Source: Clavulina sp. PMI_390 (Eukaryota; Basidiomycota; Agaricomycetes; Cantharellales; Hydnaceae). From it: a stretch of 64,000 nt of DNA. Each line of letters begins with the position of its first letter. Position 1 is the stretch's first letter. The stretch is taken from positions 1 to 64,000 of the forward strand of contig WIDE01000052.1 in NCBI GenBank assembly GCA_015039315.1, written 5' to 3'. Positions 1 through 11,992 of the stretch are shown here, piece after piece. A program made the position numbers and the translations under genes. Below the pieces are notes generated by a model, which ran no database searches, was not told where the DNA came from, and was given only the letters and a program-made list of their open reading frames with translations.

Positions 1-120
1 CCAGATGTCGTTCGAGAGCTGGCAACCCGCCCGTTTGAAATACAAAAAGGCGCTGTTCTCTCGAAGCCGACGATTGATACAGACGACGAGGTGGATACAA
101 ATGATGGGGATGATGATTGA
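1..120 (+). CDS. 3' end of a truncated gene with an acidic C-terminus
   Basis: From base 1 frame 1 is open for 39 codons and stops at TGA 118-120. The peptide begins PDVVRELATRPFEIQKG and ends in an Asp-rich tail (TDDEVDTNDGDDD). Regular codon use and the acidic end look like the last exon of a real protein whose body lies outside the window. A longer ORF in another frame (5-364) overlaps it but has no recognisable composition. I cannot assign a family. Confidence 0.5.
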   Translation, partial: PDVVRELATRPFEIQKGAVLSKPTIDTDDEVDTNDGDDD

Positions 121-1480
121 GGAAACAAGTTACAGGCAGGCAAATTTGCCCCCATGGGTAGTTGTCGAAATGTTGTTTCCTGGCCTTCGAGCCATAGCGA
201 TTCCGATGACAAGTAACACATGTCTCGTTTACCCCTCACAATATTTTAAAATTATCTCGACGCCAAGATTTTCGCTCGCTGAAGTACCAACAAAGACTTG
301 TCGCTGCCCTATTCGAGACACCCTCTCAAGTCGCCTCAATGGGGCTCCAGGTACTGGGGTTTGAAATCGAGTTTCCGCAGCTCACTTCCTAGGGAACTCT
401 TGGAGAGCGGTCGAAAAAGTCGAAATTTTTATAACTTTTGTGAAGCAGCCGCGATCTCTGCCATGCCTTACTCAATAGGGTGACGTCACCAGTTTGTTCA
501 TCAAACACCCTCACAATCGCCATGACTCATACCTAGGAACATCAAATCTCCGACTTTTGTGTGCTCCGCTAAACACCACCACCATCACCACCACCACGGA
601 ACACGTTATTTAAACGTCAGCGCGATTCTCTTAGCTCGCTCCAGGAGGCAGAAGCTTGCAGAGCGACTATTAACTCTCAATTCAATCACCTCCTCGGATG
701 CTCGTTCGCTTCTCATCAGATCTGCTAGAGTTTCAGATGAGCGTTTACAGGAGGTCTCATTGTAAAGCAATGTAAAGCTAGCTGTATGATCCCATCACCC
801 CAACACGTGTTGGCTTCAATAAGACGGTTAGTGACGCAGCGTCCATTTCCGTCCGCAAATCATATCTCCTATCAAACTGACAACAAACCCGTGGAGAACA
901 CGAGTAAGTAGCGTGGAGATGCCATGGTGTCATTGTGTCATATCTGCATGGAATATAGGCTTTGCTACGACCGACTTGCTTCCCTCAACCAACCCCCCCC
1001 CCCCCCCCAATCAACCGGCGCCAAAACGACTTTCGGGAGGCTAACTTACCTACGGTCAGAGCATCCTAATTTCCTCGACCCAGAAACCAAGGTGCCAAAC
1101 CCAGAGAATATTAGTCGAGTATCAGTCGAGCACCACCTCCTACAAAGACCGCTTGTACATCAGTCGATCCACCTGTGTAAGATGGCCAAGCAGTCATCAG
1201 CTCTATAGTCGAGTGGTAACTAGCTGACTGGTCTACACTCATTAGCTGGCGCGTCACTGTCTCGCCGACTCCCAGATTTGTCTTAAGTGACTTAATCCAA
1301 GCAGCGAATCATGCTTCTCAACCAATGGCTCCCCTGGATGGTAATTTCAAATTGAATTTCTTCAAATGCTGATCACTTCACTAACAGGCATGCTTAGGGT
1401 TTGGCCCCGTCTGATCCAGAGGTGTGTTTACCCAGCTCCTAATATCTTCAAGATAAATGTATCCTAGCTGATATATGAAC
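121..1480. other. Intergenic region with simple repeats
   Basis: About 1.35 kb without a convincing gene. It holds a CAC/CAT trinucleotide run near 571-598 and a homopolymeric C tract of about 16 bases near 991-1006. The short ORFs here change frame without splice logic. The first exon of the kinase-like gene at 1.5 kb may lie in the last 200 bases: an ATG near 1312 is followed by a possible GTAATT donor. Confidence 0.5.
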
Positions 1481-1487
1481 TCCTAGA

Positions 1488-2876
1488 CGTCAGACGATGA
1501 AGAGTTTGAAATCATTGGTGTTCCAAAACTTCCCCCTCCAATGCTGGAGAAACTGGGGATGAAGTCGCAATTGGATGTGTTGGAGCTCCCTCATAACAAG
1601 CAAACTGATTTTTTGAACCGAATTTACGATGTAAGTTGAAAAGATTTCGAAAAAAATAGCATTTAACATTCTCGCCCCCTCCAAGGTTCTGAGAGATCTC
1701 TCATTAAGTTCTGTTGTCCGCACCCTAGCTTTGCGGTGTCTCCAGGATTTCTGCTATCACTTCAGTTCTCTACCAACTCCATTCAGGCTTTACGATGTTA
1801 AATTCACGCGGGTCTCACCGATGGGACGGGGTGGCGAGGCCACGACTTACCGTGGCCAGATGCCTGGAGAACAAATGAACCTGCCTGGAAAGAAGGTGGA
1901 AGTTGTAGTTCGCGAGATGTTTCTGACCGCGGACGAATGGAACAGTCCCGTTGGAAAGGAAGTTGCCAAAGTAAAGCCTTTACTCATATCTAACTTTGCT
2001 TCACTATGTCTCACGCGGCCTGCTGGACCTAGCTTGTGCACCGAGAAGCTATCACTCACTCCCAGCTTGATCATTCTAATATCCTTCGTTTCCTGGGGAT
2101 ATATCATGAAACCGACGTCTCACCTCCACTAACTATTGTCTCATATATTCCGGGAGGCTCCCTAGAAGCCTTGCTAATTCCTGAAAAATTGCTGGGGGCA
2201 CCAAGGTTTCAAAAAATTGTGAGCTGTCGCTAGTTTTCCTCCAGGAGACTGTCGTCTCAACCCGATGTTTTGTGGGAGGAGTAGCTTCGGGGGATTAACG
2301 AAGGGGTTAAATACCTCCATTCCCTAGAGACGCCAGTGATCCATGGAGACTTGCACCCTGTGAGTAGGTCAAATCATCCGCCTTCCATCAACTCACTGAG
2401 TTGCAAGACATCGGAACTCTTAGGGAAACGTTCTACTTGACAAAAATGACTGTCCGCGCCTCTGTGATTTTGGACAGAGCCGCATTCGCCATGAAGTCAC
2501 GCGAACGCGCACAAAGCGTCAAGCAGGCGGCAGAGCTCGGTTCCTTGCCCCAGAACTCACCGAAAGCCCAGCAGACCAATTTCGCACCACTTGGCAAAGC
2601 GATATCCACTCTTTTGGTATGCTGTTGCTGAACATGTGGACTGGGGAAAGACCGTTCTCGGATGTCGAGCATGAATGGCAAGTTTCCGCGAAGCTGGTTG
2701 ATGGCAAACGGCCGAAAAGGCCATGTGGTACTTCCATCCAAATCAATCTGGACAAATCGGTCGAAGGGGACTTCTGGAACCTGCTTGTGAAGATGTGGGC
2801 TCAAGATCCGATGAAGCGTCCTCCTAGTGGGATGCTATACGAGCGCTTCAGGGAAATGTTTCCCGACAAAGTATAA
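1488..2876 (+). CDS. TKL-type kinase-like protein 1
   Basis: Several exons joined by short introns. The first clear exon encodes a small helical N-terminal module ending NKQTDFLNRIYD, a pattern shared by the kinase-like genes at 13-20 kb. After a GTAAGT intron ending near 1685 comes the kinase domain. Visible parts are the glycine loop (MGRGGEATTYRG), an EVVVREMFL strand where the VAIK lysine should be (Arg instead), the alpha-C segment HREAITHSQL, the catalytic loop VIHGDLHP-GNVLLD, an intact CDFGQSRI, the APE motif in ARFLAPEL, and a C-lobe with MWTGERPFSD and MWAQDPMKRP. HGD replaces HRD, with the Asp kept. The stop is at 2874-2876. The true start is not clear; a first exon near 1312 is possible. 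Loss of the lysine makes weak or no activity likely, which is inference. Confidence 0.75.
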
Positions 2877-2879
2877 TGC

Positions 2880-3625
2880 ATCACTCTCAGGATTAGCTGC
2901 CTAAAATTCTGCTACCAGACAACATTTCTAGAGTTCGGCAAAGTAGATCCAGGATACCGATACTTGGCTCCATCTCCGACGCTGTTCTTTCATTTATATG
3001 TCCATCATAGCCATCAAGTACATGAAAGGAGTAATGATCCCAATGTATCGGTCATAATGCTGAGATCATATAGGCTTACGATTCACAGATAATACGTCAA
3101 GCCGAGCTCGATCAATCCTTGCGTTCCGTCCCCTTGTTTCTTACCTCTTACCCTCCGGTCTGATTACTGAGTAGACTGGGCGGTTCAACCACTGCGCAAT
3201 AATTGATTCATGTTCAAGAAACCTTCCTCTACACCTCGAAGCGGAATTGAAGAGCTCGTCGAGAAGCGCAATATTGGGCAAGGTGTCGAACTTAAGTCTA
3301 GTGAATATTAAGCGGTTGAAGTCCAAGAGAATGATCACATTAGGTTTAATACTCTAGGGATTACTCTACTCGTAGAATATCGACAATGGGCCTCCGTATC
3401 CTCCCCGATGGCACTAGCACGAAGCGCCACAGCACGAGAAATCGCAGAATGAATAACCTGCATAACCCGGTGATACCTATCTGATGGGGTCATATTATCA
3501 CGTCCGCACAAGCAGGCTGGCTATGGTGAATAGCACATAGATCGGATATGACACGGAACAAACCATTGCTCAAAATCACCGATCCCAAGGGAACTGAAGT
3601 ACAGCTTTAGAGCCTCTGGCGCGAT
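2880..3625. other. Intergenic, convergent between kinase 1 and F-box 1
   Basis: Both flanking genes end here (one + and one - strand), so this should hold two 3' UTRs. I see no supported ORF, RNA gene or repeat. Confidence 0.4.
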
Positions 3626-6418
3626 CTAGCCAGACCCATTCTGTGTTGAGGAGCTAACAGTGATGAGAGTGAGGTTTGCCACAGGTTCGTGACGTCTCCT
3701 GGCCCTTGCTACATCCACGGATACATGAAGCAATCGTCTAAACGCCTTGCGATTGTTTACCACCTTAAAGCTACCCGAATCGAATATAGGGAGCAGATCT
3801 CTTGGCCAAGGAGTGCCTAGGATGCGTATAAGGTCCTCTTCGGCCCCATTGAGATCATGTGGATCAGCCACATAATAGGCCACATTTAGTAGATGATCAG
3901 GTGGTTCTTCCGGCGGCCTAGTAGATTTGCTTGAGACGTGACTTGGCTTAATAGCATCAGAGTCAATATCAGGCTTGTACTGTTGGCTGGCAGCTGAAAA
4001 GCCCTCCTTGAACAGCGGCGGACCAGCTCCCAGCGTAATACTGGTAGCATGATCGGTTATTCCCTCCATAGCGGAGCCTCTGGGCACGGAAGTATCCCTC
4101 TCATCCCGTTTACGGTCCATATCCTCGCTCTCTGTCCCCCAGGCACTAGAGTTTGAATAAAAATCGGCCGCATCTTCGCTGTCTTCCGGCCATGCTGAGC
4201 ATGTTGATCCACCGTCACCTTCTTCACTCGCTGACTCCTCTTGCTCAGCGCCTACAGACGAGTCGGTCTCGTAGCCAGGGTCACCATTTGCCACTCCATC
4301 GAATGCATGCACAAATGCCTCTTTGCCAGAGGCAAGATGAATTTCGATATGTGCAAGCTTGGGCAACAACCACTCATCAGGATCGATCTCTTCGTTCTCA
4401 AACATGGCTAGGGGGAGTTTGGAGATGACCGTCTTCGCAACAGGTTCGCTGAGAAGTCGGATGCGGCGAGTGTGTTTTTCCAATAAGGGGATCGCCCCAG
4501 ATCGATTGCGCACATCCACGTTAATTACAATACGAAGTACGCTCACCTCGCGGAGGGAGCGCCATGGAATGGACGACATGTTGTCTGTGTCAGAATAGAC
4601 AGAGCCGAGAATAAGCGTATTGGCGCTCGAGACTCCCTTGAGACTCGACCACAAGGGCGATGCGTGCGAGGTCTGTGCAAGGTGGAGGACTCTGACATTC
4701 GGGGCTGATATGCATTCCAAGAATGCATCGTATGGATTGATGTAGAGCGTGTGAAGTTTGGGAAGGGATAAAGGCTCCTCGGTGTAGATGGATGAATCAT
4801 AAAGATGTGGATGGGGTTTGGTTTGAGCTTTGCCTTGGATTGCCTCGTGAATCTCTAGATGCTGAAGAGACGTCGCGAAGCGTTTGATTAGGCGGACAAT
4901 GTTAATGCCTGTATAGGCCCAGAGCGTATTCCACTGTGATAATGGGTATTTCAAGGCCAGCACGTTAAGCCGATTGAGATTTGGGGCATCGATAGAGTGG
5001 CACACAGGTGAGAAACCATTAATGATGAGCGTGTGTAAGCGTGGAGCTTCTACAAAAGGAGGGATCAAGGCTTCCTAGCAAAAGGAGGAAATGTTAGAGA
5101 ACGGCAAACATGGACACTTTGGTCTAACTTTACTTACTGAGACATCAAACTCATTTCTGTCGTTGGGGCTAGATAGCGCAAGGAACTGAAGTTGAGGTGC
5201 CTGCCTTGTGGCTGCGATCACTACCCCGCCCACGTAGACATCAGAGATAAACGTCTCGAGCAGCGGGAACGTGATCCGCCGCGCGGCGGGCGCCACGCTA
5301 TATTCCCGCTCCATCATTTCGAGCAAGTCGCCACTCGCATGAGCCATGGACCTAATATGCGCCGTGCGCAGCGTCATGGAAATCGCCTCGAAGACTGCGA
5401 CCAGGGGCTCGTGCTCTGTGCTGAGTTGTAGGCCGAGCGAGACTTCAGCAAGTGCAGTAGCCTTTCCAAAGAATGGTAAGAAATGTGCCATTGTCCAGGG
5501 AGGCAAGGTCGCATTGAGATGTTTGAGACAGATGAAATCATCAAGCGGCAGATAATTTTGATCATTCCAGATGCCTTGAATGTAGTTCATCCTTTGGGTA
5601 TTGAGGATGTCGATGGCTTCAAGCGTCCTGTAGCGAGGCTGGAGCCATCTAAGAAGGTACTGCACATGCCGGCACTCTGTCCCTTGCTCTATCATATCGA
5701 CGTGAATTGAGCGGATATTTGGAGTTGATAATCGCGTGAGAATTCCTAGAGAGCGACCCCGTAGACGCAATGCTGTCAGGGCTGGTAGCTTCCAAACCTG
5801 ATACTTATTGTTTGGGGGCCAAGAGAAATTTGGCGTGGTGTCAGGAGCGGTGGTCAGGGAAAGGAAGCGGAGATTAGGCATTTCTGACACTATCTCCATG
5901 AAATTGTCCAAGTCAGATTCGGAGTACGTAGACTGGGAGGTGGTGTGGCCCAATGGAGGATTCTCCATGACAGTCTCGGTTGCAAAGCTCGCGATATCAT
6001 AAAGCATCCGAGTGAGCTTGGTCACCATGAGAGGGTTACAAGGGCTATTACGCGCGCGCTCTAAATCTTCATGCGGGATGTACCCATCGTACGGTGCAAC
6101 GCGTAGATCTTGAATGCGGGGCCAGTGTGGGGTGGTTACATCTGAAAATTCCACTATCGAAGTGCCGTCGTCTGAAAGAGGTATCAGATGTAGATCGAGT
6201 GTGAGGGGAGTCAGGCCGCTACGTTCGAGGAATGCTCTACAGCGCTCTAGGTCTTTGGGTCCTTCATAGTAAACGTGAGTCCATATTCGGGGTGTTCTCA
6301 GTGCAGCATGACGGAGGACGCGATTGATCTGGGAGAGAGTTTCCGGTATGACATTAAGCTCCTCGACACAAATGCGGAAGACTTCTGAAACAAGCTCGGA
6401 TGGGAGAGAAGCTATCAT
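3626..6418 (-). CDS. F-box protein 1 with solenoid-like core and acidic linker
   Basis: Two exons: 6418-5138 and 5074-3626. The 63-bp intron 5137-5075 has a GTAAGT donor, CTAAC branch and GCTAG acceptor, and joins in phase 0. The N-terminus carries an F-box-like helix set (LPSELVSEVFRICVEEL, then INRVLRHAAL and IWTHVYYEG), expected to bind Skp1 in an SCF ubiquitin ligase. The middle is a series of leucine-rich strands. A long acidic Ser/Asp linker follows, with VANGDPGYETDSS and DFYSNSSAW motifs that recur in two paralogues of this window. The C-terminal domain (NNRKAFRRLLHVSVDVARARRR) also recurs. The protein is about 900 residues. It sits head-to-tail with F-box 2. Substrate unknown; the ligase role is inferred from the N-terminus only. 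Confidence 0.85.
5075..5137 (-). other. Intron of F-box gene 1
   Basis: On the minus strand the intron reads GTAAGT at the donor, has CTAAC upstream of the acceptor, and ends GCTAG. It separates the F-box/LRR exon from the exon opening EALIPPFVEAP. The same intron position occurs in all four paralogues here. Confidence 0.85.
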
Positions 6419-6689
6419 TGAACACAGGGCTACTACTTTTTGGGATTAACTCTTAGTTGCTAGGCCGTCTCACAAGATAGCCAGGGTACTCACAAGATAT
6501 CTAATTCATAGATCAAAGAAACCACAGCAGTTGTAGAATGGTTGCCACCAGGACGCAATCCCACGAACGAACCAATGAGGACAGGTTGGCAGGTCACGTG
6601 CGCGTGCTACCCCACAGCTTTCAAGGCGACCCGCCTTGGAAAGCATAGCACAGCGGTATTGAACCTGTAAATACATGCTTAAGTTTCAA

Positions 6690-8730
6690 CTAGCGATCTG
6701 CCAACGTCACGCCAATCTTTCCAAAGTATTCTATGAGAGCTTCGGGTAGACTCCAGTCTCTCTCGTCAGACTTGGAGCGGGTGATCGTGATCGCCTCTAC
6801 AGACGACACCCCGTCCCGGTGCTTTCTGTTGCCAGCGAAATCTGCTAGTGCGTGCAGTATCCAGCCATACGCTTCGCGGTCATTCCTCACCTTGAAGTTC
6901 TTCGAATCGAATTCGCGCTCTGGCGAACTCCAATCCTGTGGCCACTTGCTATCGAAAACCTGTACGAGATCGACCTCTCTGTGGCCGGCGTGATAATTCC
7001 CGGCACCCCCATACCCCGTATTACCCTCCATGTGTTGAGGATCCTTCCTCGGCAGAATCTTCTGTTCGTCAGCTTCATTCGTGTTATCCGCCTCCGCGAC
7101 GTGGGTGGTATCGAGGGCGACAGGATCCAGAGAGGAGGACCTGGCTACTTGCTTTGTCTCAAGGGGCGTCGAGGCCGCGTGATGTTGATAATGAGGATAT
7201 CCCTGAGGCCACAAATGTTGCTTGACAGCAAGGATATTGAAGTGTTTGAGGTTTGGAGCATCAATACAACTGCCTGCGTGCGAAAAGCCGTTGATGATCA
7301 TTGTATGTAATGAGGGTGCTTGCAACAGAGGAGTAGAACAGTATTCCTATGAATTCATGGAAGAAAACTCATCAGCATGTGGTGCCTCAACAGCACCGCA
7401 TCGTCGGGCAAAGTCTCGAAATGGCACATCCAATCGCTCAACGAGGACTTACTGGCCCAACTGTATGTTCCCAACCCATGGTTACGATTCGGGGGCCTGA
7501 TAGCATCAAATATCTTAGTCTGGGAGCCGCTCTGGTGGCCTCGATGACAGCCCCGCCAACAAATGGCTCCGATATGAAGGTCTCCAATTCATGGAACGTA
7601 ATTCGGGGGGTCGATAGTGAATACGCTTGCTCCAAAATATTCAGCGGTGGATGACCTCCCGAGTGCGTCATCGGCCCGAATCCTATGTGCACTGAACGCA
7701 CGCTTGCTGAAACCGACTCAAAGAACTCAATGAGACTTGATCGTTCTGTGCTCATGTGCAGACCAAGGAACACCTCTGTCAGGTCTGGGGCATGTATAGA
7801 CCTGAGAAGAGCCGCCATTGACAAAGGATCACAGGTAGCATTGAGGCGCGTCAGCGAAGGTAGCATTGATGGCTCAGGGCGCGTATTGTCTTCAGCTTGG
7901 TGAAGTCCAAATCGCATCCGTTGGGCATTGACTATATCGATTGTCCGAAGCGTTTGCTTGTGAGTGTAGAGCCACCGCAGGAAATGCTGGAAGTGCCCGA
8001 ATCCAGCCCCCTCCTCAATCATATCGAGATGTATGGAGGTGATACTTGGGGTGCTCAATTGGTTGAGGAAACCCAACGAGCGTCCCCGAATTCGCAGTTT
8101 GCGCAACAAGGGAAGCTCCCAAATTCGCCGATCATGGCGTGGAGACCAGAAATCCAGGTCACGGTCCGCATAGGTGGTGAGACCAAGTGAATGGAGATAT
8201 GGTATCTTTGACAGCTGACCAATAAAATTAGTCAATTCTGCGTCGGTATCGCCGTCTTCTCTGCGCCGTGGCCGCTTCATGATCGTTTCAACACCCATAA
8301 TCACCATATTGTGGAAGAAGGTCGTGAAGTCGCCAAAGTCGTCGGTAATATGAGGACGAGTGCGAGGGATATACCAGTCTTCTTCTTGAATGACGCCCTC
8401 ATACGGAGCCAGCCGAAGATCGCGTATTCGGCTCCAATGAGGAACGATCACTGTCACAAACTGAACCAGCTGGTCTGGATCGTTAGAGAGTGGGGATAAG
8501 TTCAGATCAAGGGTGAGAGGAGCCGAGGCACTTCGCTCAAGGAAGGCTTTGCATCGTTCCAGATCCTCAAAACCTTCATAGTAAATATGAGTCCAAAGAC
8601 AAGGGGTGCTGAGTGCAACCTGGCGAAGTGAGCTATTAATATGAGAGAGGATTTCTGGTTGTGAGATGACATCGTCAACACATCGCTGAAAAATATCAGA
8701 TATTAGTTCGAAAGGCAGCGAGGACCACAT
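6690..8730 (-). CDS. F-box protein 2, internally deleted paralogue
   Basis: Exons 8730-7453 and 7346-6690, joined over a 106-bp GTAAGT...ATAG intron in phase 0. Exon 1 is full length and closely matches its paralogues: LPFELISDIFQRCVDD F-box, HIYYEGFEDLERCKAFLERS, leucine-rich core. Exon 2 starts normally (EYCSTPLLQAPSLHTMIING ... ILAVKQHL). It then jumps to a short unrelated linker and resumes at the C-terminal domain (REAYGWILHALADFAGN). Roughly 300 residues present in the other three copies are missing, including the second leucine-rich half and the DPGYETDSS and YSNSSAW motifs. The reading frame stays open to a stop at 6690, so a shorter protein of about 640 residues may be made. It could also be an early pseudogene. 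Confidence 0.8.
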
Positions 8731-9144
8731 CAGGAGAGGGCAATGTCGTAGTGGAGGGTGCCGTTTGTTGGGATCGCTTTTGTCCTGTGACAGAACTCAT
8801 GTCCACAAATAACGACAAATCATGTAGTCATATGGATATCCAGGGTAGAATGACAACAAGTACGACCGATAGAAAGCCACACGATACCAAAATGAAGACA
8901 AGATACACATAGCGACAAAGAAAAGAAGCGGAGGGATGAAGGGGTCGAAAGTATCGCGGAAAGGATGAGGAACACTGGAGTGCGCCATGAGGGGTGATTC
9001 GGGTGAAGAATTGACAGTTCAGTGGATCGTCGAATGACGGTGGTTCAGGGGTAGGCGGGTATAGCTGCAAATATAGAGTTGGGAATATGCGAGGACGCGA
9101 ACAACAAATAGCGGTAATAGACTTGAGGAAATATCAGGAGCCCG
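8731..9144. other. Intergenic between F-box 2 and the GH13 gene
   Basis: About 410 bp holding the promoter of F-box 2 and the 3' UTR of the GH13 gene, both on the minus strand. The small ORFs here show no family signal. Confidence 0.4.
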
Positions 9145-11992
9145 TCAAGAAAACATGCCCATCGCCAATGGAAGCGATAGCAGGAACGTCGATGCCAGGG
9201 AAGCTAGCGGGGTAGGAGTCCAAGCTCGTGCCCCAGCCCCTCCATGCGTGCTCGTTGAATTCCCAGGCTGGTTCTGTGATGACAGAGTTGAATTGTAGCC
9301 GCACATCCCTGAACCTTGAAGCCAGACATCAGGGTACAGGACCTACGAGGCCAGGAGGGTTAAGCGAAGGAGGGCTGTAAGTAAACATTCTCTGCGAGCT
9401 GTGCCAAGAAAAAGAGAAGAAGGAACGCACGAGAGGATGAGCACCAAGATTATAGTCCAAAGCCAGAGCACCATTGGAAGCGACAGAATATGCAGTGCAA
9501 GTGAGAATGCTAATTATGATTATTATTCATGGACAGTCAGTCCACGGGTCAGGTCTGAGATTGAAACGCGGTCATAACATACTCTCGGAGGATGGTTGCC
9601 GTATGGTATCCTGTATTCGAGATCACCGTAGTGTAGTTTGAGGGCTGATTCACGATAAATTGTGAGCTCACAGAGTTTTGATGAGGATATGCTATTACTT
9701 ACGGGTGAGCCCAAGCTATTCATCACCGAAATTACCCCTCCTTTGCTAATCACGAGGTCGACGCTCCCCCAGTTGAGGACTTTGGACTTCTGATCCAGCC
9801 ATGCTCCGCCGCTGGTGGTGCTAGACACGTTCGACACGAGATAGTTTCTGAACTGATTGAGAACGGCGATCGTCCCATGACCAAATGTGCTGGTATTATA
9901 CGCGGACGGCCAGAGCGGCTCGCGATTGTACTGGGAAAAAAAAATAAGTCCAGGGTCAGGTTGTGTAGAGACTATTTCTGGTTCGCGGATCGCATAACTT
10001 ACAGGGTCAGCTGAGCCCGTGAACGCTTGCTCAGTGCCATAATACACTATAGGAATACCTTCCGTCATAAACGTATAAACCAAGGCGTTTCTAGAAAATC
10101 GGCATCGCGGCCGAGGGGCCCGATTAGCATGAGAACGGGCTAGTGGGGACGGCGTAAGTACGTACGCCAAGGTCATCGGATCAATAGATACCCCAGCCCA
10201 GCGCGGCAGATCTTGATTTTCAAGGAAATTACCCAATACCGTCGTATCCTTGTACATGGTATTGGACTGGTTATACATCTGCACAAGGCCACTGATGTTG
10301 GAAGGACCTGGGATCGAGAACGCATTCGTAACTGCATAATAGGCCTGTGAGCAAAAAAGGAGAAAGACGTCAGTGAATGGGTACCACGCATGGCGGACAC
10401 CAGGACATACTGGGTAGTTGAGCACGGAATCCAGCGGCCCCTGCCAGGCTGCGGCCGAGCTGAAATAATGAGTCGCGAACCGCAACAGCCTTAGTGACTA
10501 GTGAAGGCAACGAGAAGCCGGTCGGCGTAACGCACCCTACGTCCGGTCCATAAACTTCGCCAATGCAGAACACGCCCGCCGCTCCGTTCTCCCCGCAGAA
10601 TGGGCCCCAGAAGCCAGGCTCCACGTGCTTCGCCGCGTCAATCCGAAGCCCGTCGACCTCGTACTCTTCCATGAAGGACTTGATCCAAGTCTGATATGTG
10701 GAGCGCACGTAGGGGTCACTCGTGTTGACGTCGGGAAGGGGAAGATTTGCATCACCGAGCCACCTGGAGATAAGACCGTGAGTCATAATTGGGTTTGACA
10801 TTCATGGGGAAATAGCAATAAGAAGAACGAAAATATCGCGCTATCCTCATGGAAACGACTGCCAAGCTTGATAGAGTAATTGAATTCGCCACGCGGCCAT
10901 AATGGAGACTTCCACGATCCATACGGTCGCCGGTTGACGTAAACAATATCCCCGCTTGACGGACCAGGGACAGCACAAGGAGAGAAAAATATTTACGTAC
11001 CCGAGCTGTTCACTCGTTGAGTTGCCCCAGTCGATCGGCGTATATGGGTGATAATATTGCGCACTGTCAAACAAGTACGGCGAGTAGCTGGGGGTGAAGG
11101 ATGATGTAGTGGCAGCAACATTGTTGACAACGACATCAATCATGATGTACATGTCCCGTGCATGCAAGGCTGAGATGAGGCTCTTGAGGTCGTCGGACGT
11201 GCCAAACTTGTCATTGAGTAGGGTGACGCTAGAGGATGCGGAGACGAGGGAAAGTCAACGGAGAAGTAATGGCGAAACGACCGAATAGGGAGATGGGTCA
11301 GACAAGGTGCAGTCAGTGAATCAATTATGATCCTCCTAGGGCGAGTCGGGATGAATTTCTGGGAATTTACGTACTTTTGGATCCAGTAACCTTGAGAAGG
11401 GCATGGCAAGGAATTCAATCAGGATCTCAGGGCACAGAGGGATCTTCGTGGAGCAAACTCACCATGGTAAGCATTTCCATACGCAGTAGGGCCAGGAATG
11501 TTCTGGGAGACGGGTCTGATAAAGCGGGGGCCGTCAAGGTTAGAGAGGGGAATGGGTGTTCAATGGAAAGGACAGGGTGACCCACGAGATCCAAATTGCG
11601 GTGAAGCCCATGTTCTACAGTAGGATTTCACTGGGTCAAAATTTGAAGAGAAATAGTCTACAATGGACAGCTGCCGTAGCAACGCACCTGGATATAATCC
11701 AGATTCTGCTCAATCGACTGCCAGGTACCCCCACACCAGTCGTGAGCAGTCACATTGCATTGGTCGGTAGGCAGAGGCGGATTAGCTTGGGGTAAAGCGA
11801 AGCGATCGGTCATGACCCTACGGGGTGGCCAAGGAATCATAAGGAGGGAGGCCAAGAGCGACGAGCGGTGTGGACGCACTGGTATATAGAACGGGAGCGC
11901 CATTGCTGAGCAGTGGCAGCCGAGACGAAGGAGGATTCGAGAGAAAGAATGACAGAGAGAGCGACGATGGCGAAGACACGCCAAGAAGACAT
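9145..11992 (-). CDS. GPI-anchored GH13 alpha-glucanotransferase/alpha-amylase-like (AgtA type)
   Basis: Fourteen exons. ATG 11992 opens a signal peptide (MSSWRVFAIVALSVILSLES), then the family start AQQWRSRSIYQ. The GH13 core shows region I as DVVVNN, region II as GLRIDAAKHV with the nucleophile Asp, region III as CIGEVYGPD with the acid/base Glu, and region IV as FLENQDLPRW with the third Asp. The usual His of regions I (VNH) and IV (NHD) is Asn and Gln. As I recall, this substitution marks the Aspergillus GPI-anchored AgtA/AgtB enzymes, which act as 4-alpha-glucanotransferases on cell-wall alpha-glucan rather than as true amylases. Domain C ends in a Ser/Thr-rich stretch and a hydrophobic tail (LASLASTFLLSLPLAMGMFS), a probable GPI-attachment signal. 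A 16-bp exon lies at 11375-11390. Cell-surface alpha-glucan remodelling is the likely role. Confidence 0.85.
11375..11390 (-). other. 16-bp micro-exon of the GH13 gene
   Basis: Between a CTCAAG acceptor and a GTACGT donor lie only 16 bases. They encode the GYWIQ core needed to link AYH to NVTLLND, the conserved order in this enzyme family. Both flanking introns are short, and the phases fit only if this exon is included. Confidence 0.75.

Noticed and set aside
5..364. 119-codon ORF at the left end (+)
   Set aside because: It overlaps the better-composed partial CDS 1-120 in another frame and has no domain signal.
559..765. ORF with a run of histidines
   Set aside because: The His run comes from a CAC/CAT simple repeat; no splice or family support.
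8828..9070. 80-codon ORF with a hydrophobic end (-)
   Set aside because: It lies in the 3' flank of the GH13 gene, overlaps a similar ORF in another frame, and has no family pattern.
10752..11002. Open frames inside the largest GH13 intron
   Set aside because: Conserved exons on both sides join exactly (EQLG to WLGDAN) without this part.
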